Positions 12,792 through 26,400 of a stretch of DNA of 64,000 nt are shown here, in pieces. The stretch's first letter is position 1. Every line of letters begins with the position of its first letter. A program made the position numbers and the translations under genes. The notes beneath the pieces are model-generated. The model worked only from the letters and a program-made list of their open reading frames with translations. It searched no databases and was not told the origin of the DNA. Source of the stretch: Oenanthe sinensis (taxonomy: Eukaryota; Streptophyta; Magnoliopsida; Apiales; Apiaceae); contig CM053813.1 in NCBI GenBank assembly GCA_028671895.1, positions 8,246,001-8,310,000 of the forward strand, read 5' to 3'.

Positions 12792-13484
12792 TGAACAGAG
12801 CTGTTCGTGAACAAAACTCGAGCTCGGCTCGTTTAAGTGAGATCGACTCTGTTCGTTTATTAAAAGAACCTGATCTTGAACATAAAAATCCGTTCGGTTA
12901 GCTAAAAAATGAAGATAATCAAAGTTTTACAAATTTACAGAACACTGAAATATGACCAGAAATCATATGATTATCATCATTCTTCTTAAAGTCCAACAGC
13001 AAAAAGAAATAGCATTGCTCGACCCCAAATAGCAAAAGACTTATCCATCCATGGATGCTAAACATCACACTACTTTTGTACTCAAGTTAACATGCACCTG
13101 CACCTGCACAAAATAACACTCACATTCATCTATTGCTTACTTCTGAATCAGGTGCTGGGCATAACCTCGGGTATTAATAATGCATATATCAAATAATTGA
13201 AAAAAATATTTATATCAGCCTTGTTGTAGACACTAGGCAAGCAGGCAGTGTGAAATATTTACAGAAATATGCAATAAGTCAAAGAGCATCAGGCAATATA
13301 TAACAAGGTAGAAGGCTGACCGTGAGTCAAATCAATCACAATCTCTTTCTCCTCAAGGTTGTCCTTCTGCGTGTATGTAAAATAGAATTAGAATACAAAT
13401 CACAATATTAGAAATTCAAGAATGATATTAGATATACATATATTATTATAAATTACCTCGTGAGATTTCTTAAGTCCATAAATT

Positions 13485-15599
13485 TCACGTGCCCCAATCA
13501 GCTCCGCACAACAACATTTCAACGGTTTCAGGCTTCAAACAAGAGCGATGTGGTTCAATTACTCTACCACCAGCGCTGAAAGTTGAATCAGAAGCCACTG
13601 TACTTATAGGAATGCTTAACACATCACGAGCCATATTAGACAAAACAGGATACTTAGAACAATTCCCTCTCCACCAAGCTAAAACATCAAAACTTTTTGA
13701 ATTAGGGATAACAATTTTTTCAGTCAAGTACTCATCCAATTCTGACTTTATTGGCTCAAGAACAGCCCCACTCTCCCTAATAAAATTCTCATAATCATTG
13801 ATACCTTGTGGGGTCTCACTATGCTCTATAGTGATGCAAGTTTCAGACGATGAAACATGGCTTGATTCGTTGAAAACATTTGCTAAATTATCCTTTTTCT
13901 TCTGCACAATATTCTTGGTAAAGATTATTCAAAACATATAATAAACAAGCAAGATTTCTGTCCGACTCATCTTCCCTTGGATAAAGAATAGGAAAACAAT
14001 AAGTTGGAAGCTTCATCTTGAATCAGGGATCCATCACAGCACCAATTGACATTACCATATTACTTTCTCCCCAATATTTGTCAAATTTTTCTTTCATTTC
14101 TTGCGCCATCTCTCTAATATAATGGTTTGGGTCGATTGTCTTCTTGTCTATGACTTCTTTGACGCGCTTTATTTCCGATAGAAACAAGTTTGAAGTTGGA
14201 TATTCAGTTCCGAAAAATATTTTAGTGATTTGATTAAAAACTCCAAGAAAAGAACAAACTCCTTCAACTCTATCCCAATCTTCTACATCAGGAATATAGT
14301 TCTTAAACCCTCCATCATGTGTGGCAAATATTGAAAAGACTTGTTTAAACTGAATAGCATTATTCAACATGTTAAAAGTAGAATTCCAACGAGTTGTAAC
14401 ATCTAGAATTAATTTTTTAGACTTGACATTCAAATGTGCAAAAATTTCAGCAAACTTAAGTCTACGACCTTCCGAGGCTGCCACATATTTTACCCCGTCT
14501 CGAATTCGTTCAACAATTGACTTTATAGGAACCAAACCATCTTGCACACAAAGATTTAAAATATGTGCAGAACACCTAGCATGAAACATTTTCCCCTTAA
14601 TTGACAATGTCCTCTTTCGAATACTAAACATGTCTTTCAAGTTGCGCAAAACAACATCATTTGACTTAGCATTATCAACGGTTATTGTTCCAATCTTATC
14701 AACTATTCCCCATTCATCTAAACATTTAAATAACGCATCTGAAATGACATGTCCAGAATGAGGAGGGGGGATGTTACAAAAATTAAGAACTCTCATATTG
14801 AGTTTCCAAGCACTATCAATCCAATGTCCAGTGATAACCATATATCCGATTTTTTGATGTGACGAGGTCCACATATCAGTTGTCACATTGATTTGCCTAA
14901 CTGACTTAAAAAGCTGTTTTAATTTTTTCTTTTCAATTTCATAAGAAGCCATACAATCAGCTTTTACAGTTGTCCTACTTATTTTCTGCCAATGAGGAGT
15001 AGCTTTTCGCATTATAAAATTAAACATAAAACTTTCAGTGTGCCTAAATGGCAACTCATTTATCATAATATAATGAGAAACAGCCTTCCTCATCTCAGCA
15101 TGATCATACTTGAAAGAAGCAAGTTTTACCTCAGATGACTTCTCGCTTTGAACTCGCTTTGAAACTGAAGTTGAGTTTGCTTTGAGAGTCCATGGTTAAT
15201 TTTGCACTTGTCCACATGCCTATTAAATGATGTTATGCCAGTAGTTGCAGTTTTCTTCATGCGGAGTTTACATAACTTGCAAACAACCCACTTATTTGCT
15301 CCTTCCTCAACCAAGTCCAGGAACTCCCAACAAGCTGAGTTCTTCTTTTGTGGCTTCTTTTTGTAAGAATTGTCTTCAGCTTGTTTAGATTGCTGAGTAC
15401 CAGGAGTAGCTTGGCTATCTCTGCAATCAACTGTCTCGCCCTCTCCTTTTTTCCTTTTTCTCGAAATTTCTTCCTGTTCACCAGTGTCATTTGACGGAGT
15501 TTCATCACCGATACTTCTTAAATTTTCCTCAAACTCAACATTTTTTGGAAAAATATCGATGTGATTCGAATCATTCGATCTTGGATTAATTGATGCCAT
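13485..15599 (-). pseudogene. hAT transposase (BED finger, RNase H-like core, hATC)
   Basis: The start at 15,599 opens an acidic/basic N-terminal segment followed by a BED zinc finger at about residues 92-134 (WVVCKLCKLRM...FNRHVDKC). The catalytic core (15,093-14,023) has the hAT signatures TDMWTSS, TVDNAKSND and TRWNSTFNML. The C-terminal dimerisation domain (13,907-13,485) has LAWWRGN...YPVLS.MARDVLSIP.STVASDSTFSAGGRV. The family cuts and pastes DNA with a DDE-type core. Breaks seen: an 11-bp tandem duplication (15,142-15,163) that shifts the frame after the BED finger, a TGA at 14,023-14,025 where relatives have Arg (DPR.KM), and a further frame change near 13,900. It resembles RICESLEEPER-type proteins but is a dead copy. 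Confidence 0.88.
15142..15163. repeat. 11-bp tandem duplication breaking the transposase
   Basis: CTCGCTTTGAA occurs twice in direct succession (15,142-15,152 and 15,153-15,163). Removing one copy brings the BED-finger and core frames into register, so this small duplication is the cause of the first frameshift. Confidence 0.85.
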
Positions 15600-16326
15600 A
15601 TTGATAAGAACCTACAAATTGTCGAAACAGGGTAAGTGGATAACTAAATGATAATCATAAACTCGAGAGTCGAGAGACTCGAGAGTAAAGACTGGAGTGA
15701 GATTGTGAGATTCAGAGATTGGGAGTAGATGAGAATATGAGATGACCCTATGTGCAATAATGTGCTTACGGCTTACCTATTTGGCCATTTGGGGGCGGAA
15801 ATGAAATAATATCTACCGCCTAAAATATTTATAGTTTGATTATGTATTTGTGTAAATTGTGAATCTGTGATGTACTGATGTGTCTTAATTCTTGAACATT
15901 TTATTTTTAAAATCTCTAAATATAATAATTAACACAAATTCAAATTTTATATTATGTTTTTATTATGATATGTATAAATATATACACACACGCATATATT
16001 ATAATGTATTTACATTTGATTATTTGAATCATATTTAATATATTAATTTTTATGTGACTATATATATATATATAACATACATAATTTTATAATCTTTTAA
16101 TTTTCTTAAATTGATTACAATCTCATTTTAGAAAATGAATATCAATTTTATTTAATTTGTCAAAATTAAAAAATTGATTAAACCATGCCATTTTTCTCAC
16201 AAGTCACAACACAAATATGAAATTTGGAATTCAACATCAAGAATTTAAAAAAACAACTTATGACCTATTCAACTTCGATCACATAGAGAAATTGACCATA
16301 ATTAAATATGTTACATTTGTATTATT

Positions 16327-16373
<47 letters not shown>

Positions 16374-16384
16374 TATAATACATT
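15600..16384. other. Non-coding part of the hAT element
   Basis: The sequence upstream of the transposase start on the minus strand. It is AT-rich, with an (AT)n microsatellite at about 16,330-16,366. The transposase promoter should lie just above 15,600, but I see no clear elements. Confidence 0.5.
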
Positions 16385-17013
16385 AAATTTGGGAATATCA
16401 TTAAATTAAATATATCTTGACATCTGTACGGTTGGATCGTCGAGAAATATTTTTAAAAAAATGGAAAGAACAATTCGTGACAAAACACTAGTTACGAATT
16501 CTAGTCAATATAGTAGTGATATACTAAGATCTCCAACCAAATTAATTTTTTATTTTTTTAAAATTTGGAAATATCATTATATTAGATATATCTTGACATC
16601 CGTACGGTTGGATTATCGAGAAATATTTTAAAAGAATAGAAACAACAATTCGTGACAATGCACTAGTTACGAGTACTAGTCAACATAGTAGTGATATACT
16701 AAGATCTCCAACCAAATTAATTTTTTATTTTTTTAAAATTTGGGGATATCATTATATTATATATATCTTGACATTCATATGGTTGGATTGTCGAGAAATA
16801 TTTTTAGAAAAATAGAAACAACAATTCGTGACAAAACACCAGTTACGAGTACTAGTCAAGTAGTCAATATAGTAATGATATACTAGAATCTTCAACCAAA
16901 TTAATTTTTTATTTTTTTAAAATTTGGGAATATCATTATATTAAGTATATCTTGACATCCGTACGGTTGGATCGTCGAGAAATATTTCTTAAAAAATAGA
17001 AACAACAATCCGT
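16385..17013. repeat. Tandem array of about 176-bp units
   Basis: A unit beginning AATTTGGGAATATCATTA and containing CGGTTGGATCGTCGAGAAAT, TTCGTGACA and ACTAGTCAA starts near 16,386, 16,561, 16,737 and 16,920; the last is truncated near 17,013. Units differ by a few substitutions and small indels. The array lies inside the hAT element, close to its right end. Confidence 0.85.
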
Positions 17014-17270
17014 AAAAGTTATTTTTATTAATTGGACTTAATTGAGTAAAAAATATTTGTTTTGTTAGCGAACAACTCGATTCGGCTCGGACTCGGTTCG
17101 AATTCGACTCGACTCGGACCCGACTCGATTTATTCGCGAAAAACTCGTGTTCGGCTCGTTTATTAGGAAACTCGGCTCGACTCGGTTCGTTTTAAAAAAA
17201 AGTCAAACTCAGCTCGGTTCGGTTCGTTTAAAAAAAAGTCAAACTCGGTTCGGCTCGGGCAAAACTGGGC

Positions 17271-17282
17271 TTTGCAGCCCTG
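17271..17282 (-). repeat. Right terminal inverted repeat of hAT
   Basis: TTTGCAGCCCTG, the reverse complement of the left repeat except for the outermost base. It is followed directly by the target copy CTGAAAAA (17,283-17,290). Confidence 0.85.
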
Positions 17283-17313
17283 CTGAAAAATTACATATTC
17301 TGTGGGCGGATTG

Positions 17314-17321
17314 TATATATA
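17314..17321 (+). promoter_or_regulatory. TATA box of P4H1
   Basis: TATATATA lies 115 bp before the P4H1 ATG and 31 bp after the end of the hAT element. A transcription start near 17,345-17,355 would give a 5' UTR of about 85 bp containing an (ACAT/ACAG)n tract at 17,355-17,398. The start site is inferred from spacing only. Confidence 0.55.
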
Positions 17322-17435
17322 CACAGTTTTCACTTGAGATTTCCCCTTTGCCTTTACATACAGACATACATACATACACACAGACATACAGACACATTGG
17401 TTCCGCATCCGTTGCTTTCGGGTAAAATTGATAGA

Positions 17436-20400
17436 ATGGCTCCTCCGACAATGAAAATTGTGTTTGGATTGCTTACACTTGTAACTCTTGGAATGATCTT
17501 GGGTAATCTTTCTTCTATTTATTAATATCAATATTAGCTTCTATTTTCGATTCTTGTTTTAATTTAAATACAACTAGCTTATTTTTATCATGATGTACAT
17601 TTATTTATTTATCTATTTATTTATACTCCATTGATTTCAAATTTCGAAGGTAAAAATGGTACAAGTTGATCAATTTTGTAGAATGTGGAAGAGATGTTTG
17701 CATGATTGTTTTTCAATAAAATAAAATTAATTATACTGGGGTATGTTGCACATTTATAATTGTACGGGCGTATGGATCTTGCCATGAGGTTATCGACGGA
17801 TCACAGAGATTTTTATTTACATAAATTAAATCTGTGAAAATTGTATGCTTATTGTTATTGATGTGTTACCTGTTGATTTTATCGAATTTTGTCTTATGTT
17901 AAATAATCATTTATTTGATTTTACTTTTAAGCACCTGCCCTATATAATTTTTTGGAGTGAGCGGGACGAGATGGTACCACTTAGGCTATACAAGAATAGA
18001 AATGTATGACAATTTAATTGGCTATACAATAGAAATGTATGACATTCTAGTATGACTTTTAATGTCATTGTATGATTATTAATATATTATTGACTGTAAC
18101 ACATTTCTTATGATGTAATTCTTATGATGCCTATTATTGTAATATCTTTTGCATTTCATGCAGGAGCTTTGGTTCAATTAGCATTCATTCGAAGGCTGGA
18201 AGATTCTACGGGTTGATATTTATGTTAATATCGTTTTAAATTTTAAGATCTGTTGTTTTGGTGCATCATAATCTTTTTTATGTTAATGTTGTGTTAACTG
18301 TTAAGTATTGAAATAATTTAAGGAAATCTGATTCTATTCCCCTTGATTGTATTGTAGAAACGTTTACAATATATACTAATCCTAAAACTTGGAGCTTACA
18401 TAATTACCATATACGAGTGATTATAAACTAGGTAACACCTAATTAGTACAAACTATATTAGGTAACAAAATGAGTAACTAAATACTCCCCCTCAAGTCGG
18501 AGCTTGAAGATCCTGAACACTCAACTTGGACAATGCCCAACTTGGACAGTAGGAATGAGAGAAGGGGGTGATGGCCAAAAATAACCATTTTTTAAATAAT
18601 TATTACAAAAATGATAATTTTTGGAAGTACGGGCCAAAATAACGATTGGGATACACATATTGAAAATGGGTGTTCCATTTAAATATGATACGCATTTTTC
18701 AATCGGGTGTCTGGATTATTATTATTTTTAGTATACGGGATACGCATTTGAGAAAGAAATATCCAAAAAAACAAAGGACACCCATTCTTCAAATGCGTAT
18801 CACATACATGCATTTCAGATTTGGGTGTCCAAATGAATATTTTTGTCCACTTTTCTAAAAGTTGTCATTTTTGTACATATACCCCAAGAACTTGGTACTT
18901 TTGTCATTATTTCTGAGAAGGCTGGAGCACCAAGGGTCTTCGTGAACAAGTCTAGGGCCTTCGTGAACAAGTCTGCTAACTGAAATTTAGTACCAACGTG
19001 TGCCAGCAATAACACCACGTAAGACTAAGTCCCGTACGATATGACAATCAATATGAATATGTTTCGAGTGCTCGTGAAACACTGGATTAGTAGCGATGTG
19101 AATGGCTGCCTGACTATCACAAAATAGATGAATAGGTTGATGATGACGAACACCAAGAGATGCCAAAAGCACCTTCAACCACTTAACATCTGCGCACGCA
19201 TAGGCGATAGCGCGATATTCAGCCTCTGCTGAAGAACGAGACACCGTTGATTGCTTCTTAATTTTCGAAGAGATTGGGAACTCGCCAGTAAATATAGTAA
19301 GGTTTTAGGAGATCTGACTTACCAGGATCTTATATTATTTTAATAATTATTAAGGTTTACCTTTTCAGTTTTTGTAGGGACCTGCCTTGAATTCCTATAT
19401 GAGTTAGCAATCTGATATTAAATTGGTAAATATATTATTTGTAGTATAATTCCTTTAAAGTGAATTTTGTAATCATCATAGATAAGTGCAAAGTAGATTA
19501 GAGAGACACAATAATAAGTATTGGTATTGCCGTATCGTGTGAAGTCATTGTATCGAAATGTCTTAAGTTAGTGACTCCAGTTATTTTATTACATTTATAT
19601 CAGTGTATTAGTGATTTTTCCCTTCCTTGATGGTGTTACCGCTTCAAAATTATGTGTTGTACGTTCATTTCTCTTATTATGGTTTATCAGATCCTAATAT
19701 TTTCAACTAATGCTTTAGAGAAAGTCCGTGGCGCTTTAAACCGTCCTGAACCTTTTTCTGAATATGTATAAATATTTGCCTGACATTATTTTTCTATCAG
19801 CACTTCAGCAGACAGCAGTTGGTAAGGTAGTGAGAAACAGATGGTACGGTATATTGAAAAACATAATTACATATATAGAGCCACAAACTGCTCTTCAAGT
19901 TTGCCCTAATCTTCTTCCTTGCTGTAGTGGATTTTAAAATTTTCATATAATTGTATACTCAAATCTTGTTCATTTGTTGCAACTTACTATAATTTTGTTG
20001 TTACAGGGTCTGAATTTCCTTCATTCAGGAGAAGGCATGTAAGCAGCAATTTTGGCAACCTCAAACTGACACAAGGTTTTTTGTGTCTCCTATGGTTTAG
20101 ATAAAAGAACTTTTCCAATTATTTTCAGTTTGTTTATTTGACTTCACTGATTACATGCCTCATAGAATCACATTTAATCTTTTGTTGGGGTTCTACTAAA
20201 GAGTTTCAGTTTTTTTTGCCGAATCCTATTTTAAATACATGTCATCTCCAACTGTATTATGTCCATGTAGGTCCTTAAAAAAAATAAAGGAATGGTATGA
20301 CTCTAATATATCTTATTTTTGAAACCCTATATTATTTCGAATAAATACATCTCTTCTCCAACCGTATTATGTCCATGTAGGTCCTTTAAGTAATGATAAG

Positions 20401-23400
20401 AACGGTATGACTAAAATTTCCCGTATGGAGGAAGCGTGGCTGTTCAGATGAGTTTAGCTAATGTTTTAACTATTTTTTTTCATTCCTTGTTTCAGGATTT
20501 TCTCCTTGGGCGAATGACAAGGATGCAATAACTTTACGTCTCGGATACGTATGTTCTCAGCCTTGGTTCATATGGATGAATGGAATGTTGATTTGTCATT
20601 GCTTGCTGCATATTTTCTCACCGTGCAGGAACTTGCATCTATTTTTGGTGTAACAATCACAAAATTTCCGCTTAATTAATGTTCAATTCACCAATAGCTA
20701 TCTACTTGAATCAATCATCTCTTCTCATCCTCTCCTGTGTCCTATCATCACATTTTTTATTAAACTCCATTTACATAAGCATCTATATTATCCTTTTTTT
20801 TAGTCTTAAAGACAACAAAGTCTTATATAATGTTTCGTAACTCTAGAAGAGGTCAGTATGTTATACCATTTTCACTTTTTATCAGATGATTTAAGTAGCT
20901 AGTAGCGATTGGGTTACTTTAGTTATTACTTGCACAGTTTAATATATTGTTGTAATTGCATCTCTTCCTTTAGTTCGGTGTTGTACAAGTGCATTATGCT
21001 ATAATAACATAACTATTGTGTGTTTGTGGCAATGTTAGTTTAAAGATTTAATATTCACCTCTGTCAGAAATCTACTTTTTAGTTCATTGTCTGACCTAAT
21101 CCAGATATGAATGTTATATTCATGTCTAACCCTGTCACTGGAATGATACTTTTTATCCATTCAACATGGACTAGTGGATCCAGTTCCTTCCATAAATTCT
21201 TTCTAGGGGCTGTTTCTTTTTACTTTGTTCCACTTGCCAGTCATTTATTAAAATTAAAATCATTAATCAAAATATGTGTACAGGCTCCAAGAATTCTCCC
21301 CTGATAAAAGAAGAAAGTAGTAGGATTTGGGACTACCTCTGGGAAGAAATTAAGTATATCAAGACCTAACTCATATCTCTATTCAAGTGTAGCACTACCT
21401 CTGGGAAAAAAATTGAGTATGTCGAGGCCTAATCCATATTTCTATTTAAGTGTAGTGATTACAATAGCATACCATATTCCCATAATTTAAATTAGAATTA
21501 CTTTAAAATTCCAACGCCTAATTACTACTGTAATTATTTAACATTAGTTTCTCGTCAAAGATCTTATCCCATTCTCCAATTGGTTTTCGCTTTGTAATTG
21601 CAAATCTGTTCATGCTTCAACTTATATATAACGTGGGTTTTAAAGAGCACAGTTTTTAGCCTGGCTGCCGGAGCTCTGGCACATATAATTTGTACTTTCC
21701 AGAGTCTTCAGTATTCATGAGTCATCTTGACGTTGGATTGAAGGAGAAACTTAGAAGAAGGACTTTCGACTATGAAAGACATTTGCTAATTTATTTGACA
21801 AGTGGACTAAAAAGATATATCAGAAAAGAGGTTGAAATCAATAGATTTTGTGCTTATCACAAAACTAAATTTTCCTAACCTCAAGGGAGATCTAGACTTG
21901 TTAATGTAATTGATGAACTGCAGCCATCGACTGAATCTTTATACTTTTCTAAATTATTCAAATAAAATATCGCAGTTGTGCGGAGAATGTCATCATCTAT
22001 TCGTAATTCATTTCTCTTTTGTTAATTATGAAGACAACTTATATCAATATTTGTGTTGCCTGTAGCTGAAACTTTTGTTATATTTTTTATGCAGGTCAAA
22101 CCAGAAATAATAAGCTGGTCACCTCGAATTATTGTATTACATAATTTTTTAAGTATGGAGGTATGGGAAGCATTATTTAATTATATATATTCTTTCCTGC
22201 ATATCTAGGTTATTTTATGTTGCCAAATCACTGGTTGCCCGTACTATAATATATCTAAGTGACATAATGCTGTCATGTACTTGGTGATAAATAGGATCAA
22301 AAAGATTTTGCTGTGAAGTATTAATATTTAGTGGATAAAGCAGTGACCAATGACGTGCTCAATTTTGATGCATATTACGCCTTGTTTGATGGGTTGACCA
22401 CATCATAGAAGAGCAAACCGCAACTTAAGATATTTTGTATGTTAAACTTTGTTAACTCCATTCCACCAGAATATTGGTTGGGGGGGGGGGGGGGTATTAT
22501 GTGAAGCAAACACTCAGTGGAGGTCAGTTTTGCTAAACATGTACCTTTTTCGTGAAGTCATTCATAAGCAATGAGAGCAAGTGGCATTAATTTGTATATT
22601 TGAATTTTAGAAGAAATACGAGTTACATGAGTTGATTATGTACAATTTATTTGGAAATATATGGTTAAGAAGGACAGCTGTCATTCCGATTTCGATTTGC
22701 TTTGGAGTAGAGTACCCCCTCCCCCATAAAGGATTAAAAAACTTATTCCTTGCCCAAGATTTTCCTTGGAATAGTTTTTATGCCAATTCACTTGTCTTAA
22801 TTATCTTTAGTAGGTAGATTAGTAGGTTTTATGCTCTCAGCTAATTTGAATGTTTTTTTTCTATAATGACGGGATTTTCTATAGTTAGTTTTCATGCTAA
22901 TTAGTTGTAAATATAGAATATGGTTTGTACTTCCATTTTAAAAGAGGCTTGTCTGCTAGTGAAGTCGTTTGTGGTATGAGTCCGTTTGAGGTGATATTGA
23001 AATAAAATCTAGGTATTGTTCAAGTACTGGGGTCTGGAGATATATATTTTATTTATGTTTATCCTTTGATTGTATCGTCTTTGCCTTATGGTTAGCCAAG
23101 ATCGTACTATTACCATTTGGTCACTGATATCTCAATAATGTAAAATGTGTTTCTCTGATGTTATACCTATATTTACGATTCTAGGTTATTAACTTATTAA
23201 TCCAGAGACTAGGTAGACCTTTAGAGAAGAAAATAGTTGAAAATCTGAGACATGAAATAGATCAGAAGATCTTGTCAAGTGATGTTAGAGGATATCATTA
23301 ACCAGATCATTTCCAGCCTTGCAAACTGAATTTCCTGATTCCTGTTCAACATGTAAATGAAAGTATGTAGAACTGTTTCCCCTCAAGTCGTAAATTTTGG

Positions 23401-26400
23401 AATTAATTTGCACTGTCAATACCCAACAGTAAGTCAGTAACAACAATCAAGAAACGCCATGGGGCAAAATAGCGCTCTGCATTGTTAACCTTGCACTGTC
23501 AGTAAGTTTTCGTGAATTTTATTGCTCACTGATAATATATCTAGTTTACAGTGATATGGGAGATTTGCATAAAAAAAACAGTACAGTTTCATATCTCAGT
23601 GTCGTTCAATTCTTTGCATCTAATTTAGTATTGAAGGTCTTCAGCTCATCATTATTTCATATAAGAGGAAAGAAAACTTTAGTTGGATATGACTAATGGT
23701 GTTGTCGTGTTCTAAAAGGCAACTCCATTTTCTCTACAGGAATGCGATTACCTTAGAGCACTTGCAATGCCCCGACTTCATGTTTCAACTGTTGTAGATG
23801 CCAAAACGGGAAAGGTAAATTCAATTTGCAATTCACTATTTAGCTAGTTAATAATTTGTTATTCTCCATAAATTTTAGCAGTAAAATTCACACGCATCAT
23901 CTTTTAAAAAGTAAATTAATGGTGTTTTCCTTTCATTTATTATGTAAGATAGACATAGAACCATTTGGCCATTCCTGAGTTTGAGAGAGTTCAATATATT
24001 AGCCCTTCTAATTCTATTCTTGGTAGAAATTTTTTATTCGTTAAGATCTGAAACTATTTTTTATTCTTGAGTTTTGAATCGTTTTTGTGTAAAATTATTT
24101 TTCGACAAGATTCTATAACTTGGTGCAAGTAAATTGTGTTGCACAAAATTTGGTGTAACATTATTTACTTAGTAGAAATTTAATATGTATATTTCTGTCA
24201 AAATTTCAATTGTATTATTGTACTCATCAACTAAATCAAATACATTCCTTATATGGCCCAACAATTTTATTTCTTTTATAACTAATAATTACTTTTAATT
24301 ATTAGATTCAATAAATTCTCACTAGTATAAATTAAGTGATAAGATACTATGTCAGTGTCTACTTTTATTTATATTATTATAAAAAATGTAATGTATATCA
24401 AGTGTTAAATGAAATTATGTATGTATAAATATATTATTAAATATTAATCTGAAGAGTTAATTAGTTTTCCTAGTACTGGTATTTTTAAGAGCTCGAGCAT
24501 ATGCTCTATATTCTTTCTAGTTTCAATATACATGTAAGTTTCTAGTTTCTACATGCTATGGTAGCTGGTCTGCATTTAATTCTTGAAGTGCAAACAAGGA
24601 GGCTGGATTCATCCACAGGCACTGCTAGTTATGAGATGTCAATCCAGTAAATTTATGCCACTGGAGATGCTACTTTTAAGGAATCATAATTACTTTTCTT
24701 ACTTTATTGTTATGAAAAATGATAATGAGTCAATGGGTGTTGAATAAGGTTGTGTTTCTTCCATTATCTTTCATATATTTTATGTTGCTTTCAAAACTGT
24801 ACTGAGGAGTCATCAAAGTTTGGACGTTTGATTGAAATTTATTATTAGAGAAACAAAAGAATAGGGAAAAGGCTTCTACTGTGCTACCACTACAATGCTA
24901 GGGCCCTCATCTTAGCTCTTCTGATTTTTATCCAAACTAGAAAGCAAGGATTATGGCCCCTGAAATATTATCTTGGCCCAGAGGTTGCATTATCCCTTTG
25001 TAGCATGCTCTTATCTTAAAAGTAATCTGTTCTTCATGTATGAACGGGGATCTTAGGTTCAAACTTTCTAATGACCCCATTAGGATGAACCGATATATGT
25101 TGCGGGAATATAGAGTCTGTATCTGCATTCATGAGTTTTTAAGATGCAGTCTTTATCAAATTAGGCGATATTCGGTCTCTAGATAAATGTATATTATATA
25201 CTTTACATGAGGATGGGAGAGTTGATACATTTTCATATGCCTAATTGCCGATTTGGCTGGTTTTGAAAAATGCCTGTAATGCAAAATTAGGATACCCTCG
25301 TTTCTAGAAGGCAATAAAATAGAAGCTATATCTTTGGTGTAGTAAGAAACTATCTGTACTTGAAGGCAACCTAGTCACTTGACACAATAGTCTGAATCTA
25401 GTGCTAAGGTTGATTGTAATGCTATAACAGTAAGTGTCTCTATGCGAACAAAGAAGCCACTAGATACAATATGATAGAGAGAAGCATATTAGTTTGCCAT
25501 GATGTAAGGTCTACCTGTTAAAGGGTCCCGGGAACAATATTCTATTCAATGTGTACCAGGTTAGGCAAGTGCGACGTCTATCAGCATGCCTTTGATTGCG
25601 TGTTAAGCATTAGGTTTGTTATACATTATACAGCATATAACTGGGAGGTAACTCAGGTTTTGTTACTATGTCTATCATTATAGCCTAGTGGCAATCCTCA
25701 CCCTTGCTAATAATAGGTCGATCGTTTGAGTCTCGGTTGAGACAAATGTGTGTCTGACTACTGTCTGATTATTTAAAATTCTTGATAGTCCTTCCCTAGT
25801 AAAGAAAAACGAAAATAAAAGAGTTATCTGTACTTTTTTTCTACACAACGGGCCATTAAAACACCATGTTCGATGTTTACTGATCTATACTACTACTACT
25901 ACTGCACAGGATTTTTATTTTTTTTATATTATTATGTATAATATTTATATAAATATATTTGTATTCTAATGGTATTACTTTTTAAGTAATATATATGTAC
26001 ATGTCTATATATTGAACTCCTGGCCTTCCTTTTTACAAGCAATAATATATTTGTCTTTAACTAATTCATTAAATACGAAGAAAATGTAGTTGGGAAATAA
26101 ATATTATATTTAGATATATTGTTGGTAAGATTTGAATCCACTTCACCTTGCAGCAAGGCATTTTAATATGAAATAAAAGGTGTCATCACAACTTATTTAT
26201 AGAGAGGAAGGTCTACAAATGACTTGTTTTTATGTTATTCTTTTAATATTATATTACAACTTAAAATACATAATTTAGGGTTAACGGTTTATGTGTAATT
26301 TTATGAATATACAATAAATCAGTCTATATAAAGTTTTACTTGCGTCAAGCTTTCATGCCAAGTCCCCACACGTGTCCAATTTCAGATCTATATCCAGGAT

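Larger units (their letters stand above)
12780..17282 (-). mobile_element. hAT DNA transposon with broken transposase
   Basis: The element is 4,503 bp, bounded by the imperfect inverted repeats TAGGGCTGCAAA (12,780-12,791) and TTTGCAGCCCTG (17,271-17,282), with 8-bp target copies on both sides. Both ends carry the subterminal words CTCGGCTCG, CTCGGTTCG and TGTTCG in several copies (12,800-12,850 and 17,060-17,260), as expected for transposase binding near hAT ends. It holds one transposase gene on the minus strand (13,485-15,599) and a tandem array (16,385-17,013). The transposase is disrupted in at least three places, so the copy cannot move by itself. Its right end lies 153 bp before the P4H1 start codon. 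Confidence 0.88.

Noticed and set aside
13489..14584. Plus-strand ORFs over the hAT transposase
   Set aside because: Shadow frames of the clearly recognisable minus-strand transposase.
17147..17531. Overlapping ORFs over the P4H1 promoter and hAT end
   Set aside because: They arise from the CTCGGTTCG repeats and the ACAT microsatellite; the real start of P4H1 is at 17,436 in another frame.
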